A stretch of DNA of 64,000 bases from Bryobacteraceae bacterium (GCA_025056455.1 JANWVY010000003.1:368675-432674), one strand, 5' to 3'; counted from the stretch's first letter, positions 1 through 10,196 are shown. A program made the numbers and translations. The notes: generated by a model not told the origin, from the letters alone.

Positions 1-878
1 GCGAGCGGGTGCTAGTGGCGCGGTCGCTGCATCCGGAGTACCGGCGTGTTTTAGAAACCTACGCCCGCTATCAGGGCTTGCCTGTGGCGGAGTTTGGCTA
101 CGACGCCGCCACGGGCGAGGTTGACCTAGCGGATCTGGAGGCCAAACTCAACGACGAGGTGGCCATGGTCATGGTGCAGTCGCCGAATTTCTTCGGCGTG
201 ATCGAGAATACACGGACGGCGGCGGAGCTAGCGCACCGCAAGGGGGCGCTGTTTGGGTTTGTTTTTACGGAGGCGGTTTCTTTAGGGTTGCTCGAGCCGC
301 CCTATCACGCCGATATTGTGGCCGGGGAACTGCAATCCTTTGCGCACCCACCCAGCTACGGGGGCCCATTTGCCGGTGTGATCGCGACCAAAGAAAAGTA
401 CATCCGCCAGCTGCCCGGACGCCTTGCCGGAGAGACCAAAGACGTCCATGGAAACCGGGCATTTTGCCTCACTCTCTCTACGCGCGAGCAGCACATTCGT
501 CGGGAAAAAGCGACCTCGAATATCTGCACCAACCAGGCCCTCGTTGCGCTCATGGCGACCGTGTTTATGTCGCTATACGGCAAAGAAGGGTTGCGCGAGC
601 TGGCCGTACAGAATCTTTCGAAGGCGCACTATCTTGCCGACGGTTTACCGCTCCGTTTTAAGGGCCGGTTTTTTAATGAATTTGTGGTCTGCTGCAACGG
701 TTCTCAGCCCGAAGCAGTGAATGCGAAGCTGCTTGAGAAAAAGATTATAGGCGGGTTGCCGCTCGGGCGTTTTTATCCCGAGCTAGCTGGTTGCATGTTG
801 CTTTGCGCCACGGAGATGAGCCGGCGCCCGCAGATGGATGAAGTGAAGAAAGCAATTGAAGAATCCCATGCCCGGTAA
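1..878 (+). CDS. gcvPA: glycine dehydrogenase (decarboxylating) subunit 1, 3' part
   Basis: This is the C-terminal part (about 290 residues) of the alpha half of the split P-protein of the glycine cleavage system. The enzyme decarboxylates glycine using PLP and passes the aminomethyl group to lipoyl GcvH. Family-typical segments are visible: [19 protein letters not shown], the GRLAGETKD stretch and [13 protein letters not shown]. The reading frame is open to the left edge, so the true start lies outside the window; the first in-frame GTG at 9 is not a real start. The stop lies 11 nt inside gcvPB, so the two subunits are co-transcribed and probably translationally coupled. GcvT and GcvH are probably upstream, outside the window. 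Identification is firm. Confidence 0.95.
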   Translation, partial: ERVLVARSLHPEYRRVLETYARYQGLPVAEFGYDAATGEVDLADLEAKLNDEVAMVMVQSPNFFGVIENTRTAAELAHRKGALFGFVFTEAVSLGLLEPPYHADIVAGELQSFAHPPSYGGPFAGVIATKEKYIRQLPGRLAGETKDVHGNRAFCLTLSTREQHIRREKATSNICTNQALVALMATVFMSLYGKEGLRELAVQNLSKAHYLADGLPLRFKGRFFNEFVVCCNGSQPEAVNAKLLEKKIIGGLPLGRFYPELAGCMLLCATEMSRRPQMDEVKKAIEESHAR

Positions 879-2370
879 AGTCCGAAGCCATATTAGTCAG
901 AATGAAGCCTTGCTGTTTGAGATGAGCTCGCCTGGCAAGCGGGGCTATCAGTTGCCGGAACTGGATGTGCCGGCAGTGGACCCGGTGGAGGCGCTAGGAG
1001 CGGAGAATACGCGCGCCGAAATTACGGATTTCCCGGAAGTGAGTGAAGTGGAGGTGATCCGCCACTTCACGCGGTTGTCGACGTGGAATTACGGCATCGA
1101 CCTAGGGCTGTTCCCACTCGGCTCGTGCACGATGAAATACAATCCGCGGGTCAACGAGCAGGTAGCCCGAATAGAAGGGCTTGCCTGGGCCCATCCCTAC
1201 CAGCCAGAGAGCTTGTCGCAAGGAGCCATGGAGATTATCGCCAGACTCGAGGCGGCGCTGGCGGAAATCACCGGCATGGATGCTGTCACTTTGGAGCCAG
1301 CTGCGGGAGCGCACGGGGAATTGACCGGCGTGCTGCTGATCCGCGCGCTGCTCGAATCGCGGGGAAACCCGCGCAAAAAGATCATCATTCCAGACTCGGC
1401 GCATGGAACTAATCCGGCCACCGCAGCCATGGCCGGCTACCAAGTGGCCAACCTCAAGTCAACGGCAGAAGGTTTGGTGGACGTCGAGGCTCTCGCGGCC
1501 ATGGTGGATGAAGAAGTCGCGGGATTGATGGTGACCAATCCCAACACGCTCGGCGTTTTCGAGCAAGAGATCCGGAAAATTTGCGAGATCCTGCACGCAA
1601 AAGGGGCCTTAGTTTACATGGATGGGGCCAACATGAATGCGCTCGTGGGGATCAGCCGTCCGGGGGATTTTGGCATTGATGTGATGCATCTCAATTTGCA
1701 TAAAACCTTCTCCACCCCGCACGGTGGCGGAGGTCCGGGAGCGGGGGCGGTGGCGGTCAAAAAGCACCTCGAACCATTCTTGCCCTATCCGCGACTGAAG
1801 CGTCACGGCGAGTCATGGAGCTGGGATTATGACCGACCGCTGTCGATTGGGAAGGTGCGCGCCTTCTATGGCAACTTTGGGGTGCTGGTGCGGGCGCTGG
1901 CCTACATCCTCGCCCATGGCGGGCCGGGTTTGCGCAAAGCTACCCTGGACGCGCTGCTCAACGCCAACTACGTACGTAAGGGTCTCGAAGATTACTACGA
2001 TCTACCCTATCCAGGTCCGACCATGCACGAGTGCGTGTTCAGTGACGCGCGGCAGGCGAAACGGGGAGTGCGGACGATGGACATCGCCAAGCGCCTAATT
2101 GATTACGGTTTTCATCCCTACACGGTGGCCTTCCCACTCATTGTGCCCGGAGCGCTAATGATTGAGCCGACGGAAACCGAAAGCAAGGCCGAGCTGGATG
2201 CTTTTATCGAAGCCATGCGAGCGATTGCCCGCGAAGTGGAGACCGACCCTGAGCTCGTGCGGACAGCGCCCCATGAGACGCGCATCTCGCGGGTAGATGA
2301 AGTGAGCGCTGCGCGCCGGCCAGTGGTCCGCTGGAAGCGCGCCAGCGCCGCGAGCAAGGCTGCCGATTAG
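868..2370 (+). CDS. gcvPB: glycine dehydrogenase (decarboxylating) subunit 2
   Basis: This is the beta half (500 aa) of the split glycine decarboxylase; it carries the PLP site. The PLP lysine is Lys279 in the motif [16 protein letters not shown], and the [14 protein letters not shown] segment near residue 85 is also characteristic. The ATG at 868 is preferred over an in-frame TTG at 856, because 868 is the first ATG and the usual N-terminus follows. It overlaps the 3' end of gcvPA by 11 nt, which supports coupled synthesis of the two subunits. Length and motifs are normal for the family. Confidence 0.96.
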   Translation: MPGKVRSHISQNEALLFEMSSPGKRGYQLPELDVPAVDPVEALGAENTRAEITDFPEVSEVEVIRHFTRLSTWNYGIDLGLFPLGSCTMKYNPRVNEQVARIEGLAWAHPYQPESLSQGAMEIIARLEAALAEITGMDAVTLEPAAGAHGELTGVLLIRALLESRGNPRKKIIIPDSAHGTNPATAAMAGYQVANLKSTAEGLVDVEALAAMVDEEVAGLMVTNPNTLGVFEQEIRKICEILHAKGALVYMDGANMNALVGISRPGDFGIDVMHLNLHKTFSTPHGGGGPGAGAVAVKKHLEPFLPYPRLKRHGESWSWDYDRPLSIGKVRAFYGNFGVLVRALAYILAHGGPGLRKATLDALLNANYVRKGLEDYYDLPYPGPTMHECVFSDARQAKRGVRTMDIAKRLIDYGFHPYTVAFPLIVPGALMIEPTETESKAELDAFIEAMRAIAREVETDPELVRTAPHETRISRVDEVSAARRPVVRWKRASAASKAAD

Positions 2371-2379
2371 GGTGGCGCG

Positions 2380-4146
2380 TTGCGGGACCGGCTGGCGGTT
2401 GTCGCCTTTGTCGTTCTGCTGCGAGCTCCCTTTCTGAATGTCGCGATTCAGGGCGACGACGGGAACTACCTCGGCGCGGCGCAGTATGCGCAGATTGACC
2501 CCTGGCATCCCACCCGCTACCGCTTTGTGTTTCAAGGCGACTGGGTGTCGATGCGGGGACATCCTCATCCTCCTCTCAACGTGTGGTTTCAAGCCGGGTT
2601 GCTGGCCCTGGCGGGTGACATTCGAGAACCGCTTTTTCATGGCGCCTACCTGGCCTTTTCGCTCCTCGCCGGGCTAGCGGCGCTATCCATCACGCGGCGA
2701 TTCAGTGCGCATCCGCTGCTGGCAGCGCTGTTGACCCTCTCCGTACCCGCATTCGTGATTCAGGGCACCTCGCTTGAGAGCGATTTGCCTTTTTTCGCTT
2801 TCTGGTTGCTCTCGGTGGCGTGGTTTCTCGCTGGACGCGCCCTGCTGGCCAGCGTGGCGATGGCGCTGGCAGCGATGACCGCCTTTCAGGCTGCGCTGCT
2901 GGCCCCGATTCTTGGCGTGTGGTTGTGGACAGAACGGCGGAGCTGGCGGGCAGGATGGATGGCGCTGGCGGTGATTCCGGGCGTGCTGGGCAGCTGGCAA
3001 TGGTTTGAAAGCTCGACCGGCGGCGGGCTTCCGGCCCAGCAGTTGCTCACTTACTTTCAGCAATACGGTTTACAGACGCTGTTGAACAAAACTCGCAATG
3101 CGGTGGCGCTCTCGGTGCACCTGGTGTGGATGCTATTTCCCGCTACGGTTCTGCTGGCACTAAGCTGGCGGCGGTGGTTGAAGTGGAATTTTCTCACGGC
3201 GTGGATCGTGATTTTCTTTGCCGGGGCTTTGGTTTTGTTTTTTGCCGGCTCGGCGCGTTACCTGCTGCCGCTGTCGCTGCCGCTTGCCCTCGTGGTGGTT
3301 CAGCAGAGTGTCCGGCTGGCGAAGGTGACCATGGGGTTTCAGCTGGTGTTGAACCTGTTACTGGCCTTTACTAACGCGCAACATTGGAACGCCTACCGGG
3401 CGGCGATTGCGAGGTGGCAACCGCACTTTGAACATCGCCGGGTGTGGATCAACGGCGAGTGGGGGTTGCGATTTTATGCCGAATCGGCCGGGGCCTTGCC
3501 GCTTGTGAAAGGTCAGGCTGTGCGGCCAGGAGATTTCGTGGTATCGAGCAAGCTGGCTCTTCCCGTCGCTTTCACGACAGGAGGCGGGAAGCTGGTTACG
3601 GTGGAGGAGCTCCCAGTTCGCACCTTTCCTCCGCTTTGTCTAATTGGTTTGGGCTCGAGATCCGCCTACAGCACGGCGGCGCGGGGTTTCCTTCCCTTTG
3701 ACGTCTGCCGGGGACCTGTAGACACTGTGACCCTGGAACAGGTGATCGAGCGGCTGCCGACGCTGACCTACGTGCCCATGGCCCATCCCGAAGCCGACCA
3801 CCATTTGGTGAGTGGCATTGACCGGTTGGAGGACGGGCGCTATCGGTGGATGAGCAAACGGGGCGTGTTGCTGCTGAAGGGCGCCGGCCGGGCGGCGCCC
3901 CTAGAGGTGAATCTTTATGTACCGGAGCAGGCTCGTGGGCGGAGGGTAGTGGTGACGCTAGACGGGCGTGTAATTGGACAGCAGATGTATGACAAGCCGG
4001 GAGTCTACAAGCTGGTGACGGCGCCGGTGGCGCACGGCGAGCAGGCTGTTTTGAGCATCGAAGTCGATCAGACCTTTCAGGTAGCAGGCGACCAGAGGAC
4101 GCTGGGTCTGATTTTGATAGGGGCCGGATTTGCGGCCGTTCGCTGA
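2380..4146 (+). CDS. GT-C-type integral membrane glycosyltransferase-like protein
   Basis: This is a 588-aa protein with a hydrophobic N-terminal two thirds (about 8-10 predicted membrane segments between residues 5 and 330) followed by a soluble C-terminal part. An acidic pair in the first loop (GDDGNYLGAAQ, residues about 24-34) resembles the catalytic loop of dolichyl/polyprenyl-phosphate mannosyltransferase-like (PMT/ArnT, GT-C) enzymes, which move sugars from lipid carriers at the outer face of the membrane. The assignment rests on topology and this loop only. The start is a TTG 9 nt after the gcvPB stop; no ATG is available nearby, and the spacing suggests read-through from the gcv operon. 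The substrate is unknown. Confidence 0.6.
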   Translation: MRDRLAVVAFVVLLRAPFLNVAIQGDDGNYLGAAQYAQIDPWHPTRYRFVFQGDWVSMRGHPHPPLNVWFQAGLLALAGDIREPLFHGAYLAFSLLAGLAALSITRRFSAHPLLAALLTLSVPAFVIQGTSLESDLPFFAFWLLSVAWFLAGRALLASVAMALAAMTAFQAALLAPILGVWLWTERRSWRAGWMALAVIPGVLGSWQWFESSTGGGLPAQQLLTYFQQYGLQTLLNKTRNAVALSVHLVWMLFPATVLLALSWRRWLKWNFLTAWIVIFFAGALVLFFAGSARYLLPLSLPLALVVVQQSVRLAKVTMGFQLVLNLLLAFTNAQHWNAYRAAIARWQPHFEHRRVWINGEWGLRFYAESAGALPLVKGQAVRPGDFVVSSKLALPVAFTTGGGKLVTVEELPVRTFPPLCLIGLGSRSAYSTAARGFLPFDVCRGPVDTVTLEQVIERLPTLTYVPMAHPEADHHLVSGIDRLEDGRYRWMSKRGVLLLKGAGRAAPLEVNLYVPEQARGRRVVVTLDGRVIGQQMYDKPGVYKLVTAPVAHGEQAVLSIEVDQTFQVAGDQRTLGLILIGAGFAAVR

Positions 4147-4223
4147 CCTCGGCTCCGTGCAGCGGGCAGCCCGGTGCCGACGGGGACCAACTTGTATTTC
4201 TTTGCGAGGCCTGGAGGGGGCGC

Positions 4224-4229
4224 TACACT
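4224..4229 (+). promoter_or_regulatory. TACACT -10-like box before the M20 peptidase
   Basis: TACACT ends 7 nt before the ATG at 4237 and no Shine-Dalgarno sequence lies between them. The geometry fits a leaderless transcript. No clear -35 element is visible. Confidence 0.35.
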
Positions 4230-4236
4230 GAAGCTC

Positions 4237-5637
4237 ATGACCGCACGACAAACCGCTTTATGGCTCTTGCTGGCGGGAGTGCTGCCAGCGCAGACGCTTG
4301 ATTGGGACCGTATCAACGAGGAAACGATGCGCCACTTTCAGGCGCTCATCCGTATCGATACGACGGACCCGCCGGGCAACGAAAAACCAGCGGTTGATTA
4401 TCTCAAGGCGGTTCTAGACGGAGAGGGTATACCCACCAAGGTGCTCGCGCTTGACGAGAAACGGCCGAACCTGGTGGCCCGGCTTGCGGGAAATGGTGCC
4501 AAGCGGCCCGTGTTGATCATGGGCCACACCGATGTGGTGAACATCGATCCGCGAAAGTGGAAGTTTCCTCCCTTTGGCGCCGTGCGCGATGGCGGGTATG
4601 TGTATGGCCGCGGCACGGTGGACGATAAGGACAACGTGGTGGCCTGCTTGATGACCATGTTGTTGTTAAAGCGGCTGAAGGTTCCACTGGAGCGGGATGT
4701 GATCTTCCTGGCCGAGGCGGGAGAAGAGGGCGCGGTGCGTTATGGCATCAAGTACATGGTGGAAAATCACTATGCGGAGATTGACGCTGAGTACTGCTTG
4801 GCGGAGGGCGGCGGGGCGGTACGCACAGGAGGCAAGCCGCGTTATGTCACCATCGCCACGACCGAAAAGATTCCCTACGCGCTAAAGCTCGTGGCGCGTG
4901 GTCCGGCGGGCCATGGCTCCCGGCCGCTGCGAACCAATGCGATCCTGCATCTTTCCGAGGCGGTTTCGAAGGTCTCACGGTGGATGCCTCCGATGCGGCT
5001 AAACGATACGACGCGGGCCTATTTTGAGCGGCTCGCCACGATTAGCACGCCGGAGGAGGCGGCGCGCTACAACGGGATACTCCATCCCGAGAAGACAGCG
5101 GCCATTCAGGAGTATTTTGCCCAATATGAGCCGGGGCACAATTCCATGTTGCGGACCTCGATCTCACCCAACATTTTCCGGGCAGGCTACCGCATCAACG
5201 TAATTCCCTCGGAGGCGGAAGCGATGCTCGACGTGCGGGCCCTGCCAGATGAAGACCTGGGGGCATTCGTCGAACAAGTGCGCAAGGTGATCAACGATCC
5301 GCAGGTAGAAGTGGTGCGCGAATCTCGAGATACGCGTCCAGCGGCGCCACCCTCGCGACTGGATACAGAGGCTTTCCGTGTTTTGGAGACCGTGGCGCGA
5401 CGCAGCTATCCCGGGATGATCGTCCTGCCCACGATGTTAACGGGCGCCACCGATATGGCGTATCTACGGGCTCGGGGGATGCAGTGTTACGGAGTGGGCC
5501 CGATGACGGATTCCGAAGACGGCCCGAAAGGCTTCGGCGCGCACAGCGACCAGGAGCGCATTCTGGAGACCGCGCTCTACACATTCGTGCGCTTTCATTA
5601 CGAGGCCGTCGAGGCTCTGGCCCGCCGCAAACCGTAA
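4237..5637 (+). CDS. secreted M20/M28-type zinc peptidase
   Basis: This 466-aa metallohydrolase of the M20 family cleaves peptide or acyl-amino-acid bonds with two zinc ions. Metal-ligand motifs are present in order: GHTDVV (His97, Asp99), GRGTVDDKDN with the bridging Asp, the catalytic pair in AEAGEEG, and a C-terminal His in GAHSDQE. A dimerisation lid domain lies between about residues 205 and 330 (GPAGHGSRP). The ATG at 4237 is chosen because it begins a clean signal peptide (TALWLLLAGVLPAQ); the frame is open further left to 4174 but that extension destroys the signal. The protein is probably periplasmic. Substrate specificity cannot be read from the sequence. Confidence 0.9.
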   Translation: MTARQTALWLLLAGVLPAQTLDWDRINEETMRHFQALIRIDTTDPPGNEKPAVDYLKAVLDGEGIPTKVLALDEKRPNLVARLAGNGAKRPVLIMGHTDVVNIDPRKWKFPPFGAVRDGGYVYGRGTVDDKDNVVACLMTMLLLKRLKVPLERDVIFLAEAGEEGAVRYGIKYMVENHYAEIDAEYCLAEGGGAVRTGGKPRYVTIATTEKIPYALKLVARGPAGHGSRPLRTNAILHLSEAVSKVSRWMPPMRLNDTTRAYFERLATISTPEEAARYNGILHPEKTAAIQEYFAQYEPGHNSMLRTSISPNIFRAGYRINVIPSEAEAMLDVRALPDEDLGAFVEQVRKVINDPQVEVVRESRDTRPAAPPSRLDTEAFRVLETVARRSYPGMIVLPTMLTGATDMAYLRARGMQCYGVGPMTDSEDGPKGFGAHSDQERILETALYTFVRFHYEAVEALARRKP

Positions 5638-5714
5638 CCCTGTTACGCCTTGGCGGCTCAGGGGGCAGAGGCCAATGGAGAGAGAGTGAAGGCGCAAAGG
5701 TCCAGGGCTTGGCG

Positions 5715-7682
5715 TTAGTTCCAACGGAGCCCGATGCGCCACAGCCGCGGAGCCCCGAGGTTGGGCGTTGGGCTGAAGCCTACCAGGAACTCCCGGTTAA
5801 ACAGATTCTCCACGGCTAGCTGGAGAGAGAGTGCCCGTACGAGCCGCTGTCTAGCAGTGAAATGAAACACGCCGAAACCTGGAAGGCGGAAGGCGTTGCG
5901 GTCATCTTCAAATTGCATGCCAAAGCTGCGGAATCCGAAGGCGGCAGTGGTGCGGTCGCGGGCGTAGATCAACTGGGCCGAGCCCTGATGTTTGGGGATC
6001 TGGGGCAGCCGCTCGCGAGTAGAAAAACGGGAATCCGCAAACAGGTAGCTGGCTTCGCCACTCCACGACCGCCAGCGCTGGCGCACTTCGACTTCAAGGC
6101 CTTCGCTGTTCGCCGCGGCGGCATTGCGCCGCTGGCGGGTGATCAGTTGAGGGGTTGAACTGAGGGTCACGTTGGTGACCAAGTTTGACAGGCGGTTGCG
6201 GAACAGCGTCAAACCGAAGCGCCGGGTTTCACCAAGCAGATCCAAGCCTCCTTCCAAGCCCGTGAGGGATTCAGGCAGGAGATTTGGATTGGGCAAGGTG
6301 ACCGCGTTTCCCACGCGAAACTCGCGGTAGAGTTCATTCAATGTGGGGGCGCGGAAGCTGCGGTAAGCAGACGCTCGGAAACGGTACCAGCTGCGTCCCA
6401 CGGTGAGGCCCGCGCTGGGCGAAAAAAAGCGGGTATTTTGGCCCGTGAAATGATGCCGGATCCCGAAGAAAAGCTTGGCTGGGCCCGCAGGGGCATGCAT
6501 TTGGCCGAAAACTCCATGCTGCCATTGAACACCGCCGCCCGTGCGTTTGCCGGAAGGGACGAGCGAATCGATGGAGTAACCCTCAACGCGAACCAGATCG
6601 CCGCCAGCAAGCAGAGAAATCCGTTTTACCGACCGGCGGAACAGGAGTGCGCCGCCGGTGGCCTCGGCAGGAACCGACTGGCGGAAGGTAAGGCGGTCGG
6701 TGTTGCGATCGGCAGAGACAGAGGAAAATGCGGCGCGAAACTCTTGTCGGGTGTGATAACCAAGGAGGGCGAAGTGATTCTTGGCGCCTGCCGAATAGTG
6801 GGCCGAAAGGGTGCCAAGGCTGGTGGAATTTTTCTGGATCAAGGTGCCGTTGTCGCGGTCTTCAACCAAGAGATCGCTTTTCAAGTAGAAGCGGTGGAGC
6901 TGGCCTAGGTAGTCGAGGCGGGCGTCGGGAGCGAAAAAGCGGACGGAGGCGCGCGTGTCAGCGAGACCTCGGAGGGATGGTGGAACGATGAAGTAGCCTT
7001 CGGTGTCAAAGGCGCGGCTGTTGGCCGACAGCCCGAATTTTCCTAAGGCGCGGCTGAAGCCGCCGGAAAGAAGATGTTGGGCGCGGTTGCCGGCTTCATA
7101 ACTCGCATAGGAGCGCCAGCGGTCGGGCTCGACGGAGAAGATGGCAAGCGCGCCGCCCATGGCGCGATCGCCGAACACGCTGGTTGAGGCGCTTCTCATC
7201 ACCTCGACACGGTCGATTTGTTCGGGGGAAAAGCGGGTCCAATAAACCCAGCCGCCAAACGGATCGTTGACGGGTACGCCGTCCCAGAGGACCAGGGTGC
7301 GGCTGGCGCCTGTGGATCCGATGCCACGCAGCGAAACGCCCTGTGTGGTGGGATTGGCGACAAGACTCGAAGAGCGCCGGAAGAGGCTAAACCCAGGTAC
7401 CATGCGCAAGCGGTCATCGAGGTTAACCCCGGGGATGCGTTTCAACTCGGGGGAACCCAGAATGGAGAGATTGGCCGGAGTCTCCGCTTCGAGCTTGCCC
7501 ATCACAGTCACTGCGCTACGAACTGGAGGCAGTTGAGAATCGTTTGGGCGGGTGTTTTGCGGATCAAAAGAGGGAGGACTGGGATTTGAAGTCGGGGCTG
7601 GAGATTGCGCTACGATCGCGGCCGTCGATGATAGCAGCGCGAGCCCAACCGAGATCAGCCAGTTGCGAATCAAAGAGAGCAC
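5715..7682 (-). CDS. TonB-dependent outer-membrane receptor (BtuB/FepA-like)
   Basis: This 655-aa receptor starts with a signal peptide (SVGLALLSSTAAIVAQ). A plug domain follows at about residues 60-170, with LDDRLRMVPGFS, the plug motif GVSLRGIGSTGASRTLVL and DGVPVNDPFGG. The remainder is beta-barrel, ending with the aromatic-type C-terminus IGLRWN. Such receptors import metal chelates, cobalamin or small glycans using TonB energy; the ligand is not predictable. Its signal-peptide region overlaps the 3' end of the upstream DUF58 gene by 119 nt in another frame, so the two are transcribed together. It is unrelated in architecture to the two Oar-like receptors elsewhere in the window. Confidence 0.92.
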   Translation of the reverse strand: MLSLIRNWLISVGLALLSSTAAIVAQSPAPTSNPSPPSFDPQNTRPNDSQLPPVRSAVTVMGKLEAETPANLSILGSPELKRIPGVNLDDRLRMVPGFSLFRRSSSLVANPTTQGVSLRGIGSTGASRTLVLWDGVPVNDPFGGWVYWTRFSPEQIDRVEVMRSASTSVFGDRAMGGALAIFSVEPDRWRSYASYEAGNRAQHLLSGGFSRALGKFGLSANSRAFDTEGYFIVPPSLRGLADTRASVRFFAPDARLDYLGQLHRFYLKSDLLVEDRDNGTLIQKNSTSLGTLSAHYSAGAKNHFALLGYHTRQEFRAAFSSVSADRNTDRLTFRQSVPAEATGGALLFRRSVKRISLLAGGDLVRVEGYSIDSLVPSGKRTGGGVQWQHGVFGQMHAPAGPAKLFFGIRHHFTGQNTRFFSPSAGLTVGRSWYRFRASAYRSFRAPTLNELYREFRVGNAVTLPNPNLLPESLTGLEGGLDLLGETRRFGLTLFRNRLSNLVTNVTLSSTPQLITRQRRNAAAANSEGLEVEVRQRWRSWSGEASYLFADSRFSTRERLPQIPKHQGSAQLIYARDRTTAAFGFRSFGMQFEDDRNAFRLPGFGVFHFTARQRLVRALSLQLAVENLFNREFLVGFSPTPNLGAPRLWRIGLRWN

Positions 7683-8691
7683 TAAAAACCACTCTATAAC
7701 TGTTTTCCTCCTGCGGGTAGAGGCGTGGGGGCAAGCTCGCAGGCCCTACCTGTGCGAGGTAACGCAGGATCGTGAAGATGTCACCGCCCTCGGGCAAGCG
7801 GAGGTCGACTGTCTGGGTGAGGAAGCGCAGGCGCGAGCCACGCTGATTCAAGCGCCAGCACAGGCAGGCGGCGCACTCGATGGCATCCTCAAACCACGCT
7901 CCGGCGCCCGGCGGGACGCGGAGGTCGAGAAAAATTTCTACCAACCGGTCCTGCTCGCGGGCGAACTCCCGGACTTGAAGCTGGCCGGTGTGAGCGGTGG
8001 CGCGCCAGTCGACATGTCGCGCGCTTTCGCCATACTCATAGGGGCGGATACGGTAGAAGTCCGAGCCGCGGCCCTGAACGTGGGTTTCTAATTCGCCTTC
8101 AAGAACGCGCATGCGTTGATGGAAGCTGGCGGGGGGATCGATGGAAGGATAGACCAGGACTTCGCGTTCCAGCTTCACCTGTACGCGGCGCTCGGTAAAG
8201 CCAAAGGGGAAACGGGTGGTGAATTGGTACAGGCTTTCGGTGTAGAGGCCGCGTTTGGGGAAGAACACGGAAGTGGGGGCGTCGAGTGTGCCACCGGCGG
8301 GGATCATCGGAAAGTAGATGGCGCCGGGACTTTCCTGGGCATCAAGCGACGCCAGCTGGATGGAGAAGGACGGCATCCAGCGCTTGGAGTTGTGGAGCTG
8401 GAGCCGGGCCGGTAACTTGCGTTTGGCAAAGACGTGTTCGGGGACGAGTAAACGCAGTTCCAGGCCGGCCAACCCGAGCCGGCTCACCAGTCCCGAGATG
8501 AGCAAGGTAGACAGCATGGCAGCCAGCAAAAGAAAGAGCAGGTTGTTGCCTGAAGCAAAGGCGCCGGAGCCAACCAAAACGATGAAGAGAGAAAAGATCG
8601 CGCCGTTCCAAGTGATCTGGTGGCGCTGAGCGCGCCGCCACTTGAGCAGTGCGCGCCAGACATTTTCCAAACGGAAGGAAGAAAGTCCCAC
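7564..8691 (-). CDS. DUF58 domain membrane protein
   Basis: This is a 375-aa protein with two N-terminal membrane helices (about residues 28-70, WNGAIFSLFIVLVGSG and LLFLLLAAMLSTLLISG). The DUF58 signature follows at about residues 210-245: RGSDFYRIRPYEYGESARHV and DWRATAHTG. DUF58 proteins usually sit beside a MoxR-type AAA ATPase and a transglutaminase-like membrane protein; neither is adjacent here, so this is an orphan copy. The start is a GTG at 8691 with no obvious ribosome-binding site. The last 39 codons overlap the start of the TonB receptor gene. The molecular function of the family is not established. Confidence 0.85.
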   Translation of the reverse strand: MGLSSFRLENVWRALLKWRRAQRHQITWNGAIFSLFIVLVGSGAFASGNNLLFLLLAAMLSTLLISGLVSRLGLAGLELRLLVPEHVFAKRKLPARLQLHNSKRWMPSFSIQLASLDAQESPGAIYFPMIPAGGTLDAPTSVFFPKRGLYTESLYQFTTRFPFGFTERRVQVKLEREVLVYPSIDPPASFHQRMRVLEGELETHVQGRGSDFYRIRPYEYGESARHVDWRATAHTGQLQVREFAREQDRLVEIFLDLRVPPGAGAWFEDAIECAACLCWRLNQRGSRLRFLTQTVDLRLPEGGDIFTILRYLAQVGPASLPPRLYPQEENSYRVVFSALFDSQLADLGWARAAIIDGRDRSAISSPDFKSQSSLF

Positions 8692-8702
8692 TTGGTTTCA
8701 GC

Positions 8703-8708
8703 GTACAA
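8703..8708 (+). promoter_or_regulatory. TACAAT -10-like box upstream of the permease
   Basis: TACAAT in the divergent gap between the DUF58 gene and the amino-acid permease points toward the permease. It would give a leader of roughly 55-85 nt. No convincing -35 element is visible. Confidence 0.35.
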
Positions 8709-8771
8709 TAGGAGACTTTATGCCGAAGGGGTCTCTTTACTTGAGCGCGGCGCTCAATTTCTTTTCTTCCC

Positions 8772-10133
8772 ATGCTTTTGCGTTTGGGGAAAGGCGTGGC
8801 CGTGGCTGAAGTGTTGCACCTAAAGCGAACGCTCACGCTGGGCCAGCTGGTGGTGATGGGTGTGATTTTTGTGCAGCCGACGGCGCCCATGCCACCCTAC
8901 GGAGCGATCCACGTGGTGGGTGACGGCCACGTGGTGACGACGGTGCTGATTGCAATGTTTGCCATGCTGTGCACAGCGGTGAGCTACGGCCGGATGGCGC
9001 AAGCCTACCCGGCGGCGGGCTCTGCCTACACTTATGTCGGTCGGGAAGTGCATCCGGTGGCGGGTTTTCTGACGGGCTGGTGCATGCTGCTGGACTATGT
9101 TGTGAATCCCTTGATTTGTACGATTTGGTGTGCGAGTGCAGCGCGGGATTTGGTGCCGGCGTTGCCCGGGGCGCTGTGGACGGTCTTTTTCGCGGCCCTG
9201 TTCACGGGGCTGAATTTGCGAGGAATCCGGGCTACGGCACGCACCAATCAGCTACTGACGGCCGTGATGGGAGTGGTCATTGGATGGGTGCTGGCGGCCT
9301 CGCTGCACTATCTCGCTGGCCAGCCGCAAATCGACTGGATCCGGCCATTCTATGATGCGCAGCGATTTTCTCTCGGCAAGATCTCGAGTGGGGCTTCGGT
9401 GGCCGTGCTCACCTACATTGGGTTTGACGCGATTTCGACACTGTCGGAGGAGGTGCACAATCCGCGGCGCAACATCCTGCGAGCGACCGTCTACACGTGC
9501 CTGATTATCGGGTTGTTGTCCGCTGTGGAGGTTTATGCGGCGCAGCTGGTTTGGCCGCCCGAGGAACCGTTTCCAAACAATGACACGGCATATGTTCACG
9601 TCGCCGGGCGCGCGGGAGGAGTCCTGCTGTTTCAAGTGGTGGCGCTAACGATTCTCGTCGCGACGGTGGGTTCGGGTTCGGGAGCGCAGCTTGCGGGGGC
9701 GCGCCTGCTTTATGGCATGGGCCGGGATGGGACGCTGCCTCGAACCGTCTTCGGCACGCTGCATCCGGTCACGCGCATCCCCGCCAACAACGTAGTGCTG
9801 ATTGGCCTGGTGTGTTTATTGGGTGGCTTTTTGATCAGCTATCAGTTTGGCGTGGAGTTGCTGAATTTTGGCGCGCTGCTCGGATTTATGGGAGTCAATC
9901 TCAGTGCGCTGTTGCGTTATTGGATACGCGCGGAGAAGAAACGTTTGAGCCACTTCTTGCCTCCGGCAATCGGTTTGCTGGTCTGCACCTATCTCTGGTT
10001 GAGCTTAAGCAAGACGGCGCAACTGGCCGGGTGGATCTGGTTACTGCTGGGTTTGATTGCGGGGGCATACCAGACCGCTGGCTTTCGCCGCCCGATGCCG
10101 CGCTTTGAAACCGGAGAGGCATCCGAGAGCTGA
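8772..10133 (+). CDS. APC-superfamily amino-acid permease
   Basis: This is a 453-aa inner-membrane transporter with about 12 hydrophobic segments. The first helix begins after LKRTLTLGQLVVMGV, and the AYPAAGSAYTYVGR motif (residues about 78-91) and the FDAISTLSEEVHNPRRN loop (about 218-234) are diagnostic of the amino acid/polyamine/organocation superfamily. The ATG at 8772 has no ribosome-binding site. An in-frame GTG at 8802, with GGGGAAAGG ending 7 nt before it, is an equally likely start and gives 443 aa. Substrate is unknown. It is divergent from the DUF58 gene. Confidence 0.9.
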   Translation: MLLRLGKGVAVAEVLHLKRTLTLGQLVVMGVIFVQPTAPMPPYGAIHVVGDGHVVTTVLIAMFAMLCTAVSYGRMAQAYPAAGSAYTYVGREVHPVAGFLTGWCMLLDYVVNPLICTIWCASAARDLVPALPGALWTVFFAALFTGLNLRGIRATARTNQLLTAVMGVVIGWVLAASLHYLAGQPQIDWIRPFYDAQRFSLGKISSGASVAVLTYIGFDAISTLSEEVHNPRRNILRATVYTCLIIGLLSAVEVYAAQLVWPPEEPFPNNDTAYVHVAGRAGGVLLFQVVALTILVATVGSGSGAQLAGARLLYGMGRDGTLPRTVFGTLHPVTRIPANNVVLIGLVCLLGGFLISYQFGVELLNFGALLGFMGVNLSALLRYWIRAEKKRLSHFLPPAIGLLVCTYLWLSLSKTAQLAGWIWLLLGLIAGAYQTAGFRRPMPRFETGEASES

Positions 10134-10190
10134 GAAACAGCCGCGGGCGGCAGGCCGGGCGGAACAGGTCGGCAAACCAGGCTGGCGTGT

Positions 10191-10196
10191 TAGAAT
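10191..10196 (+). promoter_or_regulatory. TAGAAT -10-like box before the glycerol facilitator
   Basis: TAGAAT lies 9 nt before the ATG at 10206. No Shine-Dalgarno sequence lies between them, so the message may be leaderless or nearly so. Confidence 0.4.
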
